Shown here piece by piece: positions 25,362 to 46,514 of a stretch of DNA of 64,000 bases. Location of the stretch: NCBI RefSeq assembly GCF_000003195.3, contig NC_012870.2:13322501-13386500 (forward strand), given 5' to 3'. The notes beneath the pieces are model-generated. The model was not told the DNA's origin. It saw only the letters and a program-made list of their open reading frames with translations, and did no database searches. The DNA comes from Sorghum bicolor (Eukaryota; Streptophyta; Magnoliopsida; Poales; Poaceae). A program made the position numbers and the translations under genes. Within the stretch, counting starts at the first letter, position 1, and each line of letters begins with the position of its first letter.

Positions 25362-25577
25362 GGCCTTGTTTCAAAATTCTCCGTCACATCAAATTTTGGA
25401 GCATATGCATGAAGCATTAGATATAGACGAAAATAAAAACTAATTACACAGTTTACCTGTAAATCACGAGATGAATCTTTTGAGCCTAGTTAGTCTATGA
25501 TTGGATAATATTTGTAAAATAAAAACGAAAATACTACAGTGCCGAAATCCGAATTTTTTTCAGAACTAAACAAGGCC
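25362..25577. mobile_element. Tourist-like MITE, family A, copy 12
   Basis: TTA duplications lie at 25359-25361 and 25578-25580. The body is slightly shortened near the left end (ggccttgtttcaaaattctcc). Confidence 0.88.
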
Positions 25578-25660
25578 TTACTTGTTATGCCAAGAGATGT
25601 ATATTATATATATGCGAAGAATGAGAACGCCAGAAATATTACTCAGACTTTTCTTCTGAT

Positions 25661-25942
25661 CTACTTTCTCTATTCTGAATTATAAGTCATTTTATTTTTT
25701 TTTGAGAGTCAAAACATTTCACGTTTCATCAGATTTATGTAATAAAATAATAATATTTATGATGCCAAAGTATCATTAGGTTCTTCATCCATTATATAAT
25801 AAAATAATAATATTTATGATGTCATAGTATATCTATTTGATATTATAAATATTTGTAACTCTTTCTATAATTTTAGTCGAACCTGAGATGCTTTAACCCT
25901 CCAAAAAGTTAAAATAACTCATAATTTGGAGCGAAGAAAGTA
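25661..25942. mobile_element. Stowaway-type MITE
   Basis: The left end ctactttctctattctgaattataag pairs with the right end cataatttggagcgaagaaagtag. The body is AT-rich, and an internal direct repeat, ataaaataataatatttatgatg, occurs twice. Confidence 0.65.
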
Positions 25943-26534
25943 GATTCTAATACCAAAGACAAAAATTTTATGGAGTACTAGAATGATGATGTTGAAACCC
26001 ATGGGTTTCATTCATAGATTTTTCCATTTTCATAGAGGTGCTATGATAAAGCCACCAAATTATTTTACGAAGAACTCTATGAACAAGTTCAATTCACCTC
26101 CTTTAGTCAGATGTATTTTTGACGGTTAGAGTCCAAGATGCCATCCATATGGCCATATGTATCTCTCTTGCGTGCTTGAAGGTCTAAAAAACATACAAAG
26201 TCCAAACCAGTGTGGTGTGGTTAATCCAAAATAATTTAGAGTTGTACTATTTTGTTTTCAAACAAGACTTGCCGAGTGTACATGAAAAAACCATTTCCAA
26301 AGACAAAAATGCATTTGTGTTAGGTAAGCTCTAATCTCTTCATAGTATCAAAAGTGTAAAGATGCCATATCCAAATTTGTCATCTTAAAATACATACCTG
26401 CTCTCTCTTTGCTCTAAGGGGAAGGTTTAAAAAAAAACAAGAACAAGTCCCAAAGTTTACTACCAGTCTACCACCTATAATTCTATAAACATATGCGTTG
26501 GGTGGTAAGTAGCGTTTCCCATGTGAGCGTAGCA

Positions 26535-26590
26535 ATAGTCAACAAAAGCCTACTTTCACACTGACTCATGCCTTTGACATTTTGACCCTC
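26535..26590. promoter_or_regulatory. W-box-like sites upstream of the WRKY gene
   Basis: TTGACC lies at 26582-26587, and AGTCAA (minus-strand TTGACT) at 26537-26542. A further TTTGACA lies between them. W-boxes bind WRKY factors, so self- or cross-regulation is plausible; this is inference from motif presence only. Confidence 0.4.
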
Positions 26591-26792
26591 CAACCGCTGT
26601 TACAGCTCATCAAGTCATCGACCCGCACTAAACAACAGCAAAACCCGCATCCCCAGCCGTCGATCGCCTCCAAACTCCGTCGCCGACGGCCAGGATCGAA
26701 TCAACGGTCAGGGTTTTCTAATCCCGGCCCCGCAATAAACTACTCCGAGGGCGCCAGCCTTTTTCAAAGCCGGAGGGACCCGGCTGCTATTT

Positions 26793-26800
26793 TATATAAA
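26793..26800 (+). promoter_or_regulatory. TATA box of the WRKY gene
   Basis: TATATAAA in a GC-rich context, followed about 30 bp later by the probable leader. A leader intron is likely: a GTGAGC donor near 27034 and a tgtccag acceptor near 27485. Confidence 0.55.
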
Positions 26801-27578
26801 ACCGGCGTCCTCGGCCGCGAAAAAGAAATGCGAATTATCATTTTTTTTTCTCTCTTCGTTCACTCTCTCTGCGTCCGGTCTTCTTCGTCCCCTTCTTCGC
26901 CTTCACACCTTCTGCCATTTGCGATTTACCATCTCGTGGGGCGACGACGACCGCCGCCCTCCCCTCCGGCCACCGGTCTCGGTCGCGGCTCCCCTGGATT
27001 CGCGGCACCGCGTCCGTCTCCGGATCGTCTCGGAGGTGAGCTCGTGGCTTGGGTGGTGATTCTTTTTTTTGTGGGTCGTCGTGCGGCGGTTTGGTGATTG
27101 CCTGCCTTTGCCTGGTCGAGTTCCTTCCTGGCGTGCGAATCTTATGGATTATTATTATTAGATAGAGGTGTTCCGTCCGTGCAGTGGGGTTCTTGTGTCC
27201 TTCTTGATGCGTCTGCACGCAAGAAATCGCTCGCTGCCCCCCCGGATCGTTGCTTGCCGCGGCCGTCGACGTCGGTGGTCGGTCTCGGTGTCCGCGCCCG
27301 CCGCTTCTGGGAGGGATTTCTTGCGGAGACGGCTCCCCCCCGTGATCCGCTCACGAGCTGCTTTCTTGGCTCTATAAGCTTTTCCCGATGCCTGTTGCGT
27401 GGTGTACTGGTGTTACGATAAAAGAAGAGCTGAGCTTCTAAGCTTTTCTTAGGATCTGAGTGAATTTTTTTTCCCTGCTGTCCAGATCTGCTGCTGAGGG
27501 AGCTGCATATAATCTGAGGTGCTCCTGAAGTGTTCAGAAGAGGTTCCTGTTGTATTTATTTTTGTTGGTGCGAGTGTA

Positions 27579-29366
27579 ATGGAGGAAGTGGAGGAGGCCA
27601 ACAGGGAAGCCGTGGAGAGCTGCCACAGGGTGCTCGCCTTGCTCTCGCAGCCGCATGACCCCGCACAGGTCAGGAGCATAGCTCTGGGCACGGACGAAGC
27701 ATGCGCCAAGTTTAGGAAGGTGGTCTCCCTGCTCAGCAATGGAGGAGTGGGAGTAGGAGAAGCCGGACCATCAGGCGCAAGTGGAAGCGGAAGCCATCCG
27801 AGAGCTAAGCTTGTTAGCAGAAGACAGAATCCAGGGTTCTTAACTCAGAAAGGCTTCCTGGATAGCAACACCCCGGTTGTGGTGTTGAACAGCGCCCATC
27901 CTTCTCCTGCCTCTGCGCAGGTGTATCCTAGAACTGCTGGAGCTCTGGATGCGCAGGGCGTGCATCCCCTCGGAGGACCGCCTAAGCTGGTCCAGCCTTT
28001 ATCTGCGCATTTTCAGTTTGGCAATGTGTCGTCACGGTATCAGTTCCAGAATCAGCAGCAGCAGCAGCAGAAGTTGCAGGCTGAGATGTTCAAGAGAAGC
28101 AACAGTGGGGTTAACTTGAAGTTTGAGAGCACCAGTGGCACGGGGACAATGTCATCGGCGAGGTCCTTCTTGTCGTCTTTGAGCATGGATGGTAGTGTGG
28201 CTAGCCTGGATGGCAAGTCATCGTCGTTCCATTTGATCGGTGGGCCTGCAATGAGCGATCCGGTGAACGTGCAGCAGGCCCCAAGGAGGCGATGCACGGG
28301 TCGTGGGGAGGATGGGACTGGCAAGTGCGCTGTGACAGGGAGGTGCCATTGTTCAAAGAGAAGGTACATCTGCTACCCCTGTGCTTACTATTACTATTTT
28401 AAGTTCAAGATTTTTAATATATCATCACTGTTCTTTTTTATTTCAGTAGGAAGTTGCGGGTAAAGAGGTCGATTAAGGTTCCCGCCATTAGTAATAAGAT
28501 TGCTGATATACCTCCGGATGAATACTCGTGGAGGAAGTATGGGCAGAAGCCAATTAAGGGTTCCCCTCATCCTAGGTATGGACTGAAGTATGCCTAGTCT
28601 AATCTTTCTTGCATGCATGTGGTTTATTAAATAGTGCTTTAGAATAGCTGTGATGATTCCACAATTAATGCCAACAAAACTCATCAGTTTTGTCAGCAAA
28701 GACGTCATCATTTGCAAAGTGATAGTGTGGTACAAGTTCCATGACGTACTCAAGTGCCTTCTTGATAAATAAATGAACTGATGATAATCAGATGCTATCT
28801 AACATTTGTTTTCTGTACTCAAGGTGCTTCGTTATTGAAGAGGCTATGACATTAAATTATGGTTCCATATATGATGTTGCTCTTTCTTTTGTGTGCACTT
28901 TATGGAAATGGATCAATCATGTTGCTTAAAGTGGGCACATTTTTTAAATTGAGCCAAGATTCATTATCTCCGAACCCCCCTCACCATGTCAGTTGCCCAC
29001 CTTGTCTGGAGCTTTAATATCTTGATAGCAAGTTACATATTGGTAGCAAGCACACAAATATAGTTGTTCCTATGAATGATACACATCTTTGTCTCCATTT
29101 AGCTAACACTAGATATGGGAACACTTTGTGTGTTTCTATTCTTATCATAGGCTCATAGCTACATGTTGCTATCTTGATGTTGGCATAAGACCAACTCATT
29201 GCTTTCTTGAATAAAATGCAGGGGTTACTACAAATGCAGTAGTGTGAGGGGCTGCCCAGCTAGGAAGCATGTTGAACGGTGTGTAGATGATTCATCAATG
29301 CTCATTGTGACATATGAGGGCGAGCACAACCACACCAGAATGCCAACTCAGTCAGCACAGGTTTAG
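27579..29366 (+). CDS. WRKY transcription factor, group IId
   Basis: Exons 27579-28363, 28450-28575 and 29222-29366 give 351 residues. An N-terminal helix begins [14 protein letters not shown]. Then comes a C-motif-like segment, [12 protein letters not shown], a stretch that in this subgroup binds calmodulin. A glutamine run sits near residue 160, and a Ser-rich region follows. The basic zinc-cluster/nuclear-localisation block is [21 protein letters not shown]. The WRKY domain has WRKYGQK at 289-295 and a C2H2 zinc ligand set C309-x5-C315-x23-H339-x-H341. The intron after PR (residues 303-304) is the conserved WRKY intron. Group IId factors bind W-boxes in the nucleus and act in defence and stress. 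Exon 2 has tandem acceptors (CAGTAG); the second gives the family-consistent SKRRK. An in-frame ATG at 27519 would add 20 residues and is less likely. Confidence 0.93.
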
Positions 29367-32300
29367 AGAACTCATCATCACTGCTGCACCTCCTTCAGGA
29401 AGTGCCACCAACACGGCCTTTGTTGGCAATGGACGGACTGCGCCGGCCGGTCAGGTTAACAATGATTGTGTGGAGACATTTTTAGTAGCTGTCGTTGAGA
29501 TGTTTGGCCCTTCTTACAGCCACATGATTTGTAGCGAGAATGGAAGTGGGTGAGCACTAGATTTTCTTCTCCCTTATGGAGGTTATCACAATGATGATGA
29601 CGAGGAAGAACACGCCATTAGATAGGACAGCTGAGCTTTTGCTCAGGATTAGTGTGAAGAGGTGGAAGGGAAGATAAAAGTTGGCGGGAATGAGACAGTT
29701 GTGTAAATTTAGTAAAAAAAAAGGGAGTAAAACTAGAGCTGCTCTTCTTGGGCTATCCCGATTGGCTGATTCCCTCACTCACTCACCTGTATCAAGAATA
29801 GTGTCAACTGAAAACAAGTGCACAGAGGCTGTCTTTTGCTGTTATAGCAATTCATTCATATTCATTCATGGTCCAATAATCAGCGGTGCTACCTTCTCTA
29901 TCACGGTTCTAAAATTTATCTTTGTTGTTTAGCATATGAATTCCTTTATCAGCATATGTAGTGTTAGAGAGTGCCACAGTGGTAGACAATTATTGGTTGA
30001 ATTACCTTGTAATAGTATCCGAAACATCACTTTCATGAAAAGTTGCGTGCAAATAGTATAAAGTTAGGAAACTGCAGGAACATCACATATATTGTCTCCA
30101 TATTTATTAATTGTGCAAAAGGCAATACACTGGTCACTAGCTTGTGCACCGTAGTTCAAGATCATTTCTCCATGAGCATATAATTATTTTCTGGACTTGT
30201 CGACCGTAGTTCAAGCACTGAAACTTTGGTTGGAGATCATTTCTCCATCAGTGTGTTATAATTTCGGCGCTAGTTCGGACTTCGGAAGAAATATATGTTG
30301 CAGGAGTTGTTCGGAGGAGAATTTAGAATAGAGATGAAGCAGTGGTATTGGTATTACTGTAGCATCAATAATTTTGCATATCAAGATAAGCGTGCGCAAG
30401 GGATATACTCGGCTGGGCCTGGCCTGGGGCCCTGGGCATGCGTGCTTGATGCTGTTGGCCTGTGACTCGCTGGAATGGACTGCTAGCTAGTGGGAAGATA
30501 ATACTCGGGACACGTGATCTAACTATCGCTACTTGCAGCGGCAAATGCTGGAATGAATGGATGTTCATTGACTATGGACGAAATAATACAGATTATTAGT
30601 GGCCAGATCTTTATATTTTTTGTGAGAAATTTCTATAATTTCACAAAAATCAGATTTTTACTATTTGTGAAATGACTCGTCTTAGATGTGTGCCATGTCA
30701 ATTGGGACGACATATGTTCGATCTAGTGCACACTTGGTCCCAACATGATAAACTAAGATTTGTGAGGATTTTGATAAAATGGTCGAGGTCAGTTGTTCCT
30801 CCTTACAAAATTTTCTCAGGTGCATGGGACTTTTTTTTTTCTAGTATAACTAAATGATCTTGAGTGATGGGAGCTTGTGATGAGCCCTACAAGGTTTTAC
30901 AAGAGATCCATCTCATTTGATTGCAAAAAATTATGGGACAAGTCTAATTCGTTCCTATCATTAGCTTCAACTCTAACATATACTTTTACATTAAGCACAT
31001 TCTTGACAAACTTATTAGTCACAATAATCATGTTGTCACTCAATCACGATTCACAAACTATAATGTACGGGTTCGTCTAATAGCTCTCCAAATCAAATAA
31101 ACGTCGCTCTAGGTCAAGGCCTCAAGGGTCAGGTTCATTATGAATATGCTCCATTGGGTGTTCACTTGGGAGGACACATTTCATCCTTTTTTAGAAAATG
31201 GGAGGAGATTTTCATAATCACGCCTCTATTTACTACAAAGGTTTAAAGTGATTAATTGCTAAGTTTATCACTTATTATCCTAAAACAATCATTAGCTTGT
31301 CTATGCAAAATATTAATTATCCTTTTTATTCAATAATTTACTTTTATATACATTAAATATATTTTTAAAGAACCACTTCAGATTTGAACTAGATTGAAGT
31401 AGCAAGATATATAAATTATACATCTTCAAAATAAATATTTAAACAAGTTTTGGTGCTTATAAAAACAAAACTAAAATTTAATTTTATAGCTAAATCAGGC
31501 CAATATTTAAATCAAGTATTGAGTTTGTTGCATGCTATAATTTAAGATGTCATTAATGATTAAGTCGAATCAATATTCGATTTGATAACTCTAGAGCCAG
31601 ATATCTTGCAACTAAACAGAGAGAATTAGAAAGACATGAGGCCAAAATCAAGCAACCCTACATAGCCTATAGGAAATTTTAGTGGCACACTCGTTTCCAC
31701 CAACGGCAATTTAATTTTTGTTGCAATTGATTTTGATGACTTTTATTTGTAATGCATGTATCTCGATGTAACCATCTATGATACCTCTATAGAGATGTCC
31801 ATGACAAATTATTTTGTCATAAGAGGCATATTTTATGATGATTCTATTTGTATTAGCCATGATTTGTGATGTTCTATCACACACTGCATGATGAAAAACT
31901 ACCCGTTAGACCCATTTGACCACTCACCTTTGGACCTCCAGTGAAAAACCACAAAGAAAACTCATTAGAGCTCTGGCCACCAAACCCGGCTAAGCCAATA
32001 TGCTAACCTAGCTAAGCCGATTTTGCCATCCACAATCCAAACATGTTATTCTATGGTTTTATACACTCAATTGCTTCTCAAATGGATTTGTTTAAGCATT
32101 TTTTAACTTGTAATTAGTTTAGTGATGCATCACTCTTGAGTCTTGATAATGCCACATATCTAAAACCGAGAATAATTTATAGAAACATTTAACTTCATCT
32201 TGAGCCTTGCATATCGATGTTTTGCCATCACTTGTTCAACAGAGGGATTTCTTCACCTTAACTTGAACATATCCTCCTTGAGCATGTAACTTGAACTATT

Positions 32301-33600
32301 TCAACACATATGAACTCAATTCATAGCTTGATGTCACTTCACTGTGTGATCCAATAGTAATTTGACACTTCATAATGCATGATTTCTCATTTCTTGATTA
32401 GTCCCTAGGTATCAACACAAGTACTTGCATCTTCACATTAGTCTTGGTCACTCAATCTTCAAACCCCCACTTGCAGTTCACCTTTGCTTACTACTTTGAA
32501 GTCCTTTTCCTTGTTTAATCCTTCACTTTATCTTGCCATTCTCAAGTCAAGTGTTTTCTTGTATCAACAATACTTCACAATTGAATTTTGAGTCCCATCT
32601 TGTATCGATATATTTCACCAAATATTGTTCTTTCTATATATTGTCAATGTGCACACTTTCGTGATTAGTATCCTTCATTTTTTTTGATCATGTAAATTTG
32701 ATGCCCCCTATCATGTATGTAGCTTTGTACAATTAAGACTATAGATATGCATCTGTTCATGTCTTCTTTATTTCATATTGGCCATGCTTCAGTAACATAT
32801 CACAATAATATGTTGAATCTTTGGCTTATACAATTTGATCTTCAATAATCCATATAAATACAAACCATGAGACGAAGCACATGTTCAAACACTTAGCAGA
32901 ACTCATTAGTAACTTAATTGTGTTTTCACTCAATTCACCCATACCCACTTTAAAGCCTAGATGTACTTTTATATGTTAGTTGTCATTGGATGTATTTTAT
33001 GATGATTATTGATTTTTCATAGATGTGTTCCGTGCCTTGCTAAAGCGTTCTATGTCGGTTTTTTTCTATGACAATGCACATGACGCAGAGAAATGTCACT
33101 ATTACGATTTTTAATGACTATTTCATATTCCTGTGATGTTACTAATCATCATTAAGTCTTGAAGGGGACTGAGGGGGGAGATGACTTCATCCCCCTAAAT
33201 CCCAATCCTCTCTAATCCACGAGGGGAATCATTAGTTGCACTCCTATCCTAGGTTATTCCTAAATGCACATGAAAACATATATGGATTAAATTAAAGCCA
33301 CATTTCTTTGGGTTATTCTCAAATGTCGCAACGCTCCATTTGAACTGAAGTGCTCCAACATTCTTCCGTTTCCGTATAGCATAATTTGATATACATATAT
33401 GCTGCTGGGTGCCTGGGCGGCTGGGCCACACCAGAAACCAGAGTTAAGAAAAAAAAACCCCGATTATCTAGCTGAATGCTTTTGTGTGATCAAATTAATG
33501 AAGCAAGTTTAAACACTCATCAGAAACCACAAATCCATATTATTCGTTGCAGCCCCAAACATTTGACAATTATTAATATCGTCGATCGCCGTTGGTGGCT
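29367..33600. other. WRKY 3' region and long AT-rich intergenic stretch
   Basis: The first few hundred bases are probably the WRKY 3' UTR. After about 30000 I see no gene, RNA or complete transposon. The wording of 31900-33000 (many short tracts such as cttgatgtcacttcactgtg) suggests old, highly decayed retroelement DNA, but no LTRs or coding domains could be assigned. Confidence 0.35.
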
Positions 33601-33619
33601 AGCTCGATGTTGCGTAGTG

Positions 33620-41866
<8,247 letters not shown>

Positions 41867-42085
41867 GGCTGGCGGATGATGCTCTGCTCCCGAGCAGGGG
41901 GAGGGGGATCAGAATCAGAATCAGACAGGGGATCGGATGGGTGGAACCAAATCCTCCGGGTCGCGGTCCCGGAGGCGGAGGGCGATGCCGGTATGTAGTG
42001 CTGTGGCTGTGGGCAGACTGATGATGGCGCCTCTCCCCACTCCCAGGCTCTCGCAGCGCACGACAGGGACGGCGTGGTCACCTAC

Positions 42086-42094
42086 TACTTATAC
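42086..42094 (-). promoter_or_regulatory. Possible TATA box of the zeta-toxin-like gene
   Basis: TATAAGTAG on the minus strand, about 220 bp upstream of the ATG at 41866. A second candidate (TATATATA) lies near 42137. The sequence does not decide between them. Confidence 0.35.
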
Positions 42095-42369
42095 CCCATA
42101 AACCACACGATACCAGCAGACGCCGCCTCTGCCCGTATATATAGGTAACAGAGGAAGGTGAATATATAAATCCCATCTCTATTTTTTTTTTGGGGGTGAT
42201 TCCGTAGTCACAGTCACAGCTAAGTAACGTTAGGATAAGACTAGGATATAAGGCGGAAGCCAAATGAGCACACGAACATGGCAACAAAGTAGCTTAGGGC
42301 TTTGACTTTGACAGTGCACAGCTAAAAGCATGATATGCCATGAACTATTTTTGGAAGAACACGAGAATA

Positions 42370-42595
42370 CTCCCTCCATACTAAAAAAACCTGACGTTGT
42401 TGAGGTGGCTAGTGCGTTGAGGGCCGAGTTGTTGGCCGTGAGTTGGTGGGTTCGATTCCTTGCCGGCCCCATTTTTTTTGCGAGAGCAGAACAGACGCAG
42501 AGCGAGGGGTAAACCCGTCTGAGTAGAGTCACGCGAGCACGGAACGTCGGGTTTTCTGATTTCACAGAACGTCCAGTTTTTTAATATGGAGGGAG
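42370..42595. mobile_element. Stowaway-like MITE carrying tRNA-type A and B boxes
   Basis: TA duplications flank a 226-bp element with termini CTCCCTCCATACTAAAAAAAC and (reverse complement of the right end) CTCCCTCCATATTAAAAAAC. Inside, TGGCTAGTGCG (42406-42416) resembles a pol III A box, and GGTTCGATTCC (42449-42459) is a canonical B box, about 40 bp apart as in tRNA genes. No complete tRNA cloverleaf can be drawn, since the T-stem is imperfect. It may be tRNA- or SINE-derived filler in a Stowaway. Confidence 0.7.
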
Positions 42596-44744
42596 TAGTA
42601 TGTATCATCTTGGCACGATATGATGGGCTAGCTGCACGGTCTAGCCTATATTTCGGGTCGTGCTTAGGTTGGCACGGCATGAAAATAAGACATAGGTATT
42701 TCTATACTTTTACTATGCTATCTTTAATTTATCTAATTTTTAATCTGCCAAAGGTAGCTAGACACACACTTCTAGATTTTTTGTGGTCAATCGTCGGCCG
42801 AAACTGGCTAGGCTGCTTTTTTCTGGCATCATTGCAAATTGACTCTCGAGCGACCAAACCAATCCACGTGTTTATTGGCCTGATAATTTGTTCTGAGCTT
42901 CCAGCTAACAATTAATACTAATGGATCCAATTAGTCTCTATATTTTATATTTTTATCCCTCTTGAACATATCATCATTGTGAAAAGCATGAAGTAATGAA
43001 TACGATGTCCATCCTTGTTTATTGAACCACGTGAATCAGTGTATCTTTCCGCAGGGAAATTGATACTTTAATTTGTACTTCTTCCGTTCACCAAAAAATC
43101 AATTTCTAAAGTTGTTCTAAGTCAAACCTTTTAAATTTTAATCAATTTTTTAAAACAAATGCTAAGATTGATGGAGGGAGTATCTAGTACTAAGTGTCTC
43201 TGTAAGTAACTATATATTCCCTCTATACTCTAAAAAAAGTCATTTAAGACAACGACACGGTCTCTTGAAAATTCTAACTTTAACCCTTTATTTTTATAAG
43301 AATATTTATCAAAATATGGTATATGTATATTTTTATAAAAATATTTTTCATGACAAATATATTTATATAGATTTTACATTTCTAAACTCAACAACATAAA
43401 AGTTATTCATGATTTATATTTTCATATTTAACCCAAACTATCTAAAGCGACGTTCTTTGCGGGTATGAAGAAAGTACCAATCGTACTTATGAAGATGAAA
43501 CCACGCCAAACACAGGGAACAATGCACTAGTAGTTGTTTGCATGTACTTTGTAGAAATATTGAATTGAACGCCATCAGCGCAACTATTGGTCGAATTGTT
43601 TGATTAGAGTCGAGAGTGTGAGAAATGGGATGTGTTGACCGGATCGTCGTGGGCCAGGAGTTGAGGACTGGTTGTTTAGTTCGTTGATCAGTTAGTTTTT
43701 TTTTTTAAAAAAAGGAGAAACCTCTGCTTTTATTGAACGTTTATTTTAATAATTTGTCTGTGGTTATTTTACTATTATAGGCAACTTTATAACAAGTGTG
43801 ATCTGATCAACCAAGAGAATAATAGGCTGTTAATGTCACTGTCTGAACGACCATTTTTGGAGCCATATATATTGGCGTGTGGCGAATTAGAAATTCTGAC
43901 GCCCATATAGTACTATAGTACCCTTGTACTAGCATATTTCTGATTATTTAAGTTTAGTGGAATGATCTCATTATATTCTTTATACTAATATTATTTTGCA
44001 AGAAATGAAGCGATGATGAATCAGCTCATTCTATTGTGATAAAAAAGTTAAAAATTGATAAGATGATGAAGTACCTCACTTCACAAATCAAATACCCAAT
44101 AGCAAAAAGCAGTTATTTTTGTATTAGACTGTAATACTCTCTACATAGGAGCTGTACGTGATTAGAACTCATCAATAAATGTACCTAACTATAGTACCGT
44201 ATATTTAACTGCATGAATCGACTGGTACAAGAGAGAGAGAGAGACAGAGAGGGAAAACTTGACTAGTACTCTGATGAGGCAATTTGACCTAACTCCAACA
44301 TCTAGCACGCACCAAATAAACATGGAGGTTAGAAACCTAAACATTAATTATTCGCGGCCTCTGGCTAACAATAGTTCCACGCTTGCGTATGCAGTTGCAA
44401 CCGTCAACTAACTGTACATGAGATGAACCCGGCCGGCCAGATTACCTCTTCGTAGCTGATTTGTTTTCAGTAGCGTTGATTCCGCCTCATCATCAATAAT
44501 AAGGTCAACTAACCCATCGCTCCTGATTTGTTTTGCAGGACTTAGACGACGACGACCTTTCTCCTGTCCTTGTCACGCAACCGATCAACCTGCACACCGG
44601 ACCAACTTGATGTGGTTTAATTTATTGTTATGCATTGTTTAGATTGTTTAGCTTTTTTATGACGAACTGAAGACCCTTTCTAGGCCCTAGATAGCTAGGA
44701 GTAGATAGCTAGCTAGCTAGCTAGGCACACGCAGCAACCAAGAA
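42596..44744. other. Intergenic with two further Stowaway-like elements
   Basis: Elements of Stowaway character span 43078-43180 (ttcttccgttcacc ... gattgatggagggag, TA flanks) and about 43216-43477 (tccctctatactctaa ... gggtatgaagaaagta). A GA-rich run lies near 44231 and a TAGC tetramer run near 44697-44723. No gene was seen. Confidence 0.5.
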
Positions 44745-44955
44745 ATATTTTGGAAAATGAGCATCGTAGTACTTTTTTTTATGTGATAAATATTGTCTAA
44801 TCATAGATTAAATAGTCTCAACTCTCAAATTATAGAAAAAATTGTATAATTAGTTATTTTTTTTATCTATATTTAATATTTTATTTATGTGTCGTAAGAT
44901 TTAATATAACGGAGAATATAAAAAATTTTGCAAAATTTTCAGGAAACTAGAAGGC
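44745..44955. mobile_element. Tourist-like MITE, family A, copy 15 (decayed)
   Basis: The body blocks gataaatattgtctaatcatag and tctatatttaatatttta are preserved. The right end reads ggaaactagaaggcc. Confidence 0.6.
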
Positions 44956-45102
44956 CTTGTAAGTAGTTGTAGTTGTAGGAAGCAGCTGCTGGTAGCAGGT
45001 AGCATACGTCCAAGTGCTTGCACATTCGACCACCATATTGTCTGTTTGCATTGTGGGAGAAAGATCGGAGCAAGAGGCTGGATATATGATCGAGGCAGTG
45101 AG

Positions 45103-45400
45103 GCCTTGTTTAGGTAGAAAATTTTTTGGTTTTAGGTACTGTATTATTTTTATCTTAAAAGATTTCTTGTCATCCTAAAAACTAAAAACTTTTCAAAATT
45201 TCTTATCATATCGAATGTTGCGGCACATGCATTTAGTATTAAATATAGACGAAAACAAAAACTAATTGTACAGTTTAACTGTAAATCACGAGATGAATTT
45301 TTTAAACCTAATTAGTCTATTCTTGAATAATATTTGTCAAATAAAAATAAAAATACTACAATACCGAAATCCATAAATTTTTCAGAAGTAAACAAGGCAT
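45103..45400. mobile_element. Tourist-like MITE, family A, copy 16 (composite)
   Basis: A left terminus aggccttgtttaggtag runs into a truncated left part. Near 45170 a second left part begins (cctaaaaactaaaaacttttc), followed by a full body to agtaaacaaggca. It looks like one copy inserted in, or recombined with, another. Confidence 0.6.
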
Positions 45401-45953
45401 GACTCTGGTGAGAGGCGATGAGTAGAACACGCGCCTGCTTAAGTCATTCTGAATAAAGAAGTGCGCGTCCTAGCTGGACGGCCCATCATCCATCGATCAG
45501 TTTCCGTTTGTATATATCGTATCATGGTCGGGTCATCATCATATAATAGTACATATATATATAATATATATCTCACGCACGCCAGGCACGCCATGATTAA
45601 TGTAACACTCGCATAATACTAGTTGTAGTATGTGTGTATTTGGTTGTTCAACTTGATAGTTTATATAATATGAATTGTTTGTTTGGCTGTTAAACTACGT
45701 CCAAATACACCATACATATATACCAGGAACATGCTTGCTCCATACATATATAGTTAAAAAACTAGGAGAAGCTCTTACCTTTAATTACCTACAGCAATGC
45801 AAGCTGCATGCCTCTGGTGTCCCTTCTGTGGACGAATATATAATAGTAATCCCGTTCCAGCTTGGAGAAGAGGCCGGACGACAGACACACAGCGTGTCGC
45901 GTACGTCGTCGTACCGGCAGCAAGGTACCATCCATAATTGCTTTTGCATACTA

Positions 45954-46195
45954 AGGCCTCTAAGTTCACCCTAAAAACTAAAAAGTTTTCAAAATTCCCT
46001 GTCATATGGAATCTTGTGGCACATGCATAAAACATTAAATATAGACGAAAACTAAAACTAATTACACAGTTTAGCTATAAATCACCAGACGAATATTTTA
46101 ATCCTAGTTAGTCCATGATTAGATAATATTTGTCACAAACAAACGAAAGTGCTACAGTACTGAAAACTTTTCACTTTTCGGAACTAAACAAGGCC
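45954..46195. mobile_element. Tourist-like MITE, family A, copy 17
   Basis: The left end aggcctctaagttcacc and right end ggaactaaacaaggcc are present. It abuts copy 18 directly. Confidence 0.75.
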
Positions 46196-46449
46196 CTTGT
46201 TTAGATACCTTCAAAATTCTAAAAATTTATAACATTCTCCGTTACATCAAATTTATATATATATAAATCTTTATACATATACATGAAGCATTAAATACAC
46301 ATTAAAAAATAGCTAATTGCACAACTTATCTATAATTTGTAAGATAAATCTTTTGATTCTAATTAGTTCATAGTTGAATAATAATTATCAAATACAAATG
46401 AAAGTGCTCAGTATCAAACTTTAAAAACTTTTGGCATCTAACAAGACAT
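46192..46449. mobile_element. Tourist-like MITE, family A, copy 18
   Basis: It starts gcccttgtttagatacc within the right terminus of copy 17 and ends gcatctaacaagac. The two elements lie head to tail. Confidence 0.7.
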
Positions 46450-46514
46450 AAGTCTTCTTTGGTTCTCCTTCCTCCATTGCAAGGGACAATTTATTGTTTG
46501 ACGTCGAACAATAA

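Noticed and set aside
42406..42459. A functional tRNA gene
   Set aside because: A and B boxes are present, but no acceptor stem or proper T-stem can be drawn, and the segment is enclosed by MITE termini.
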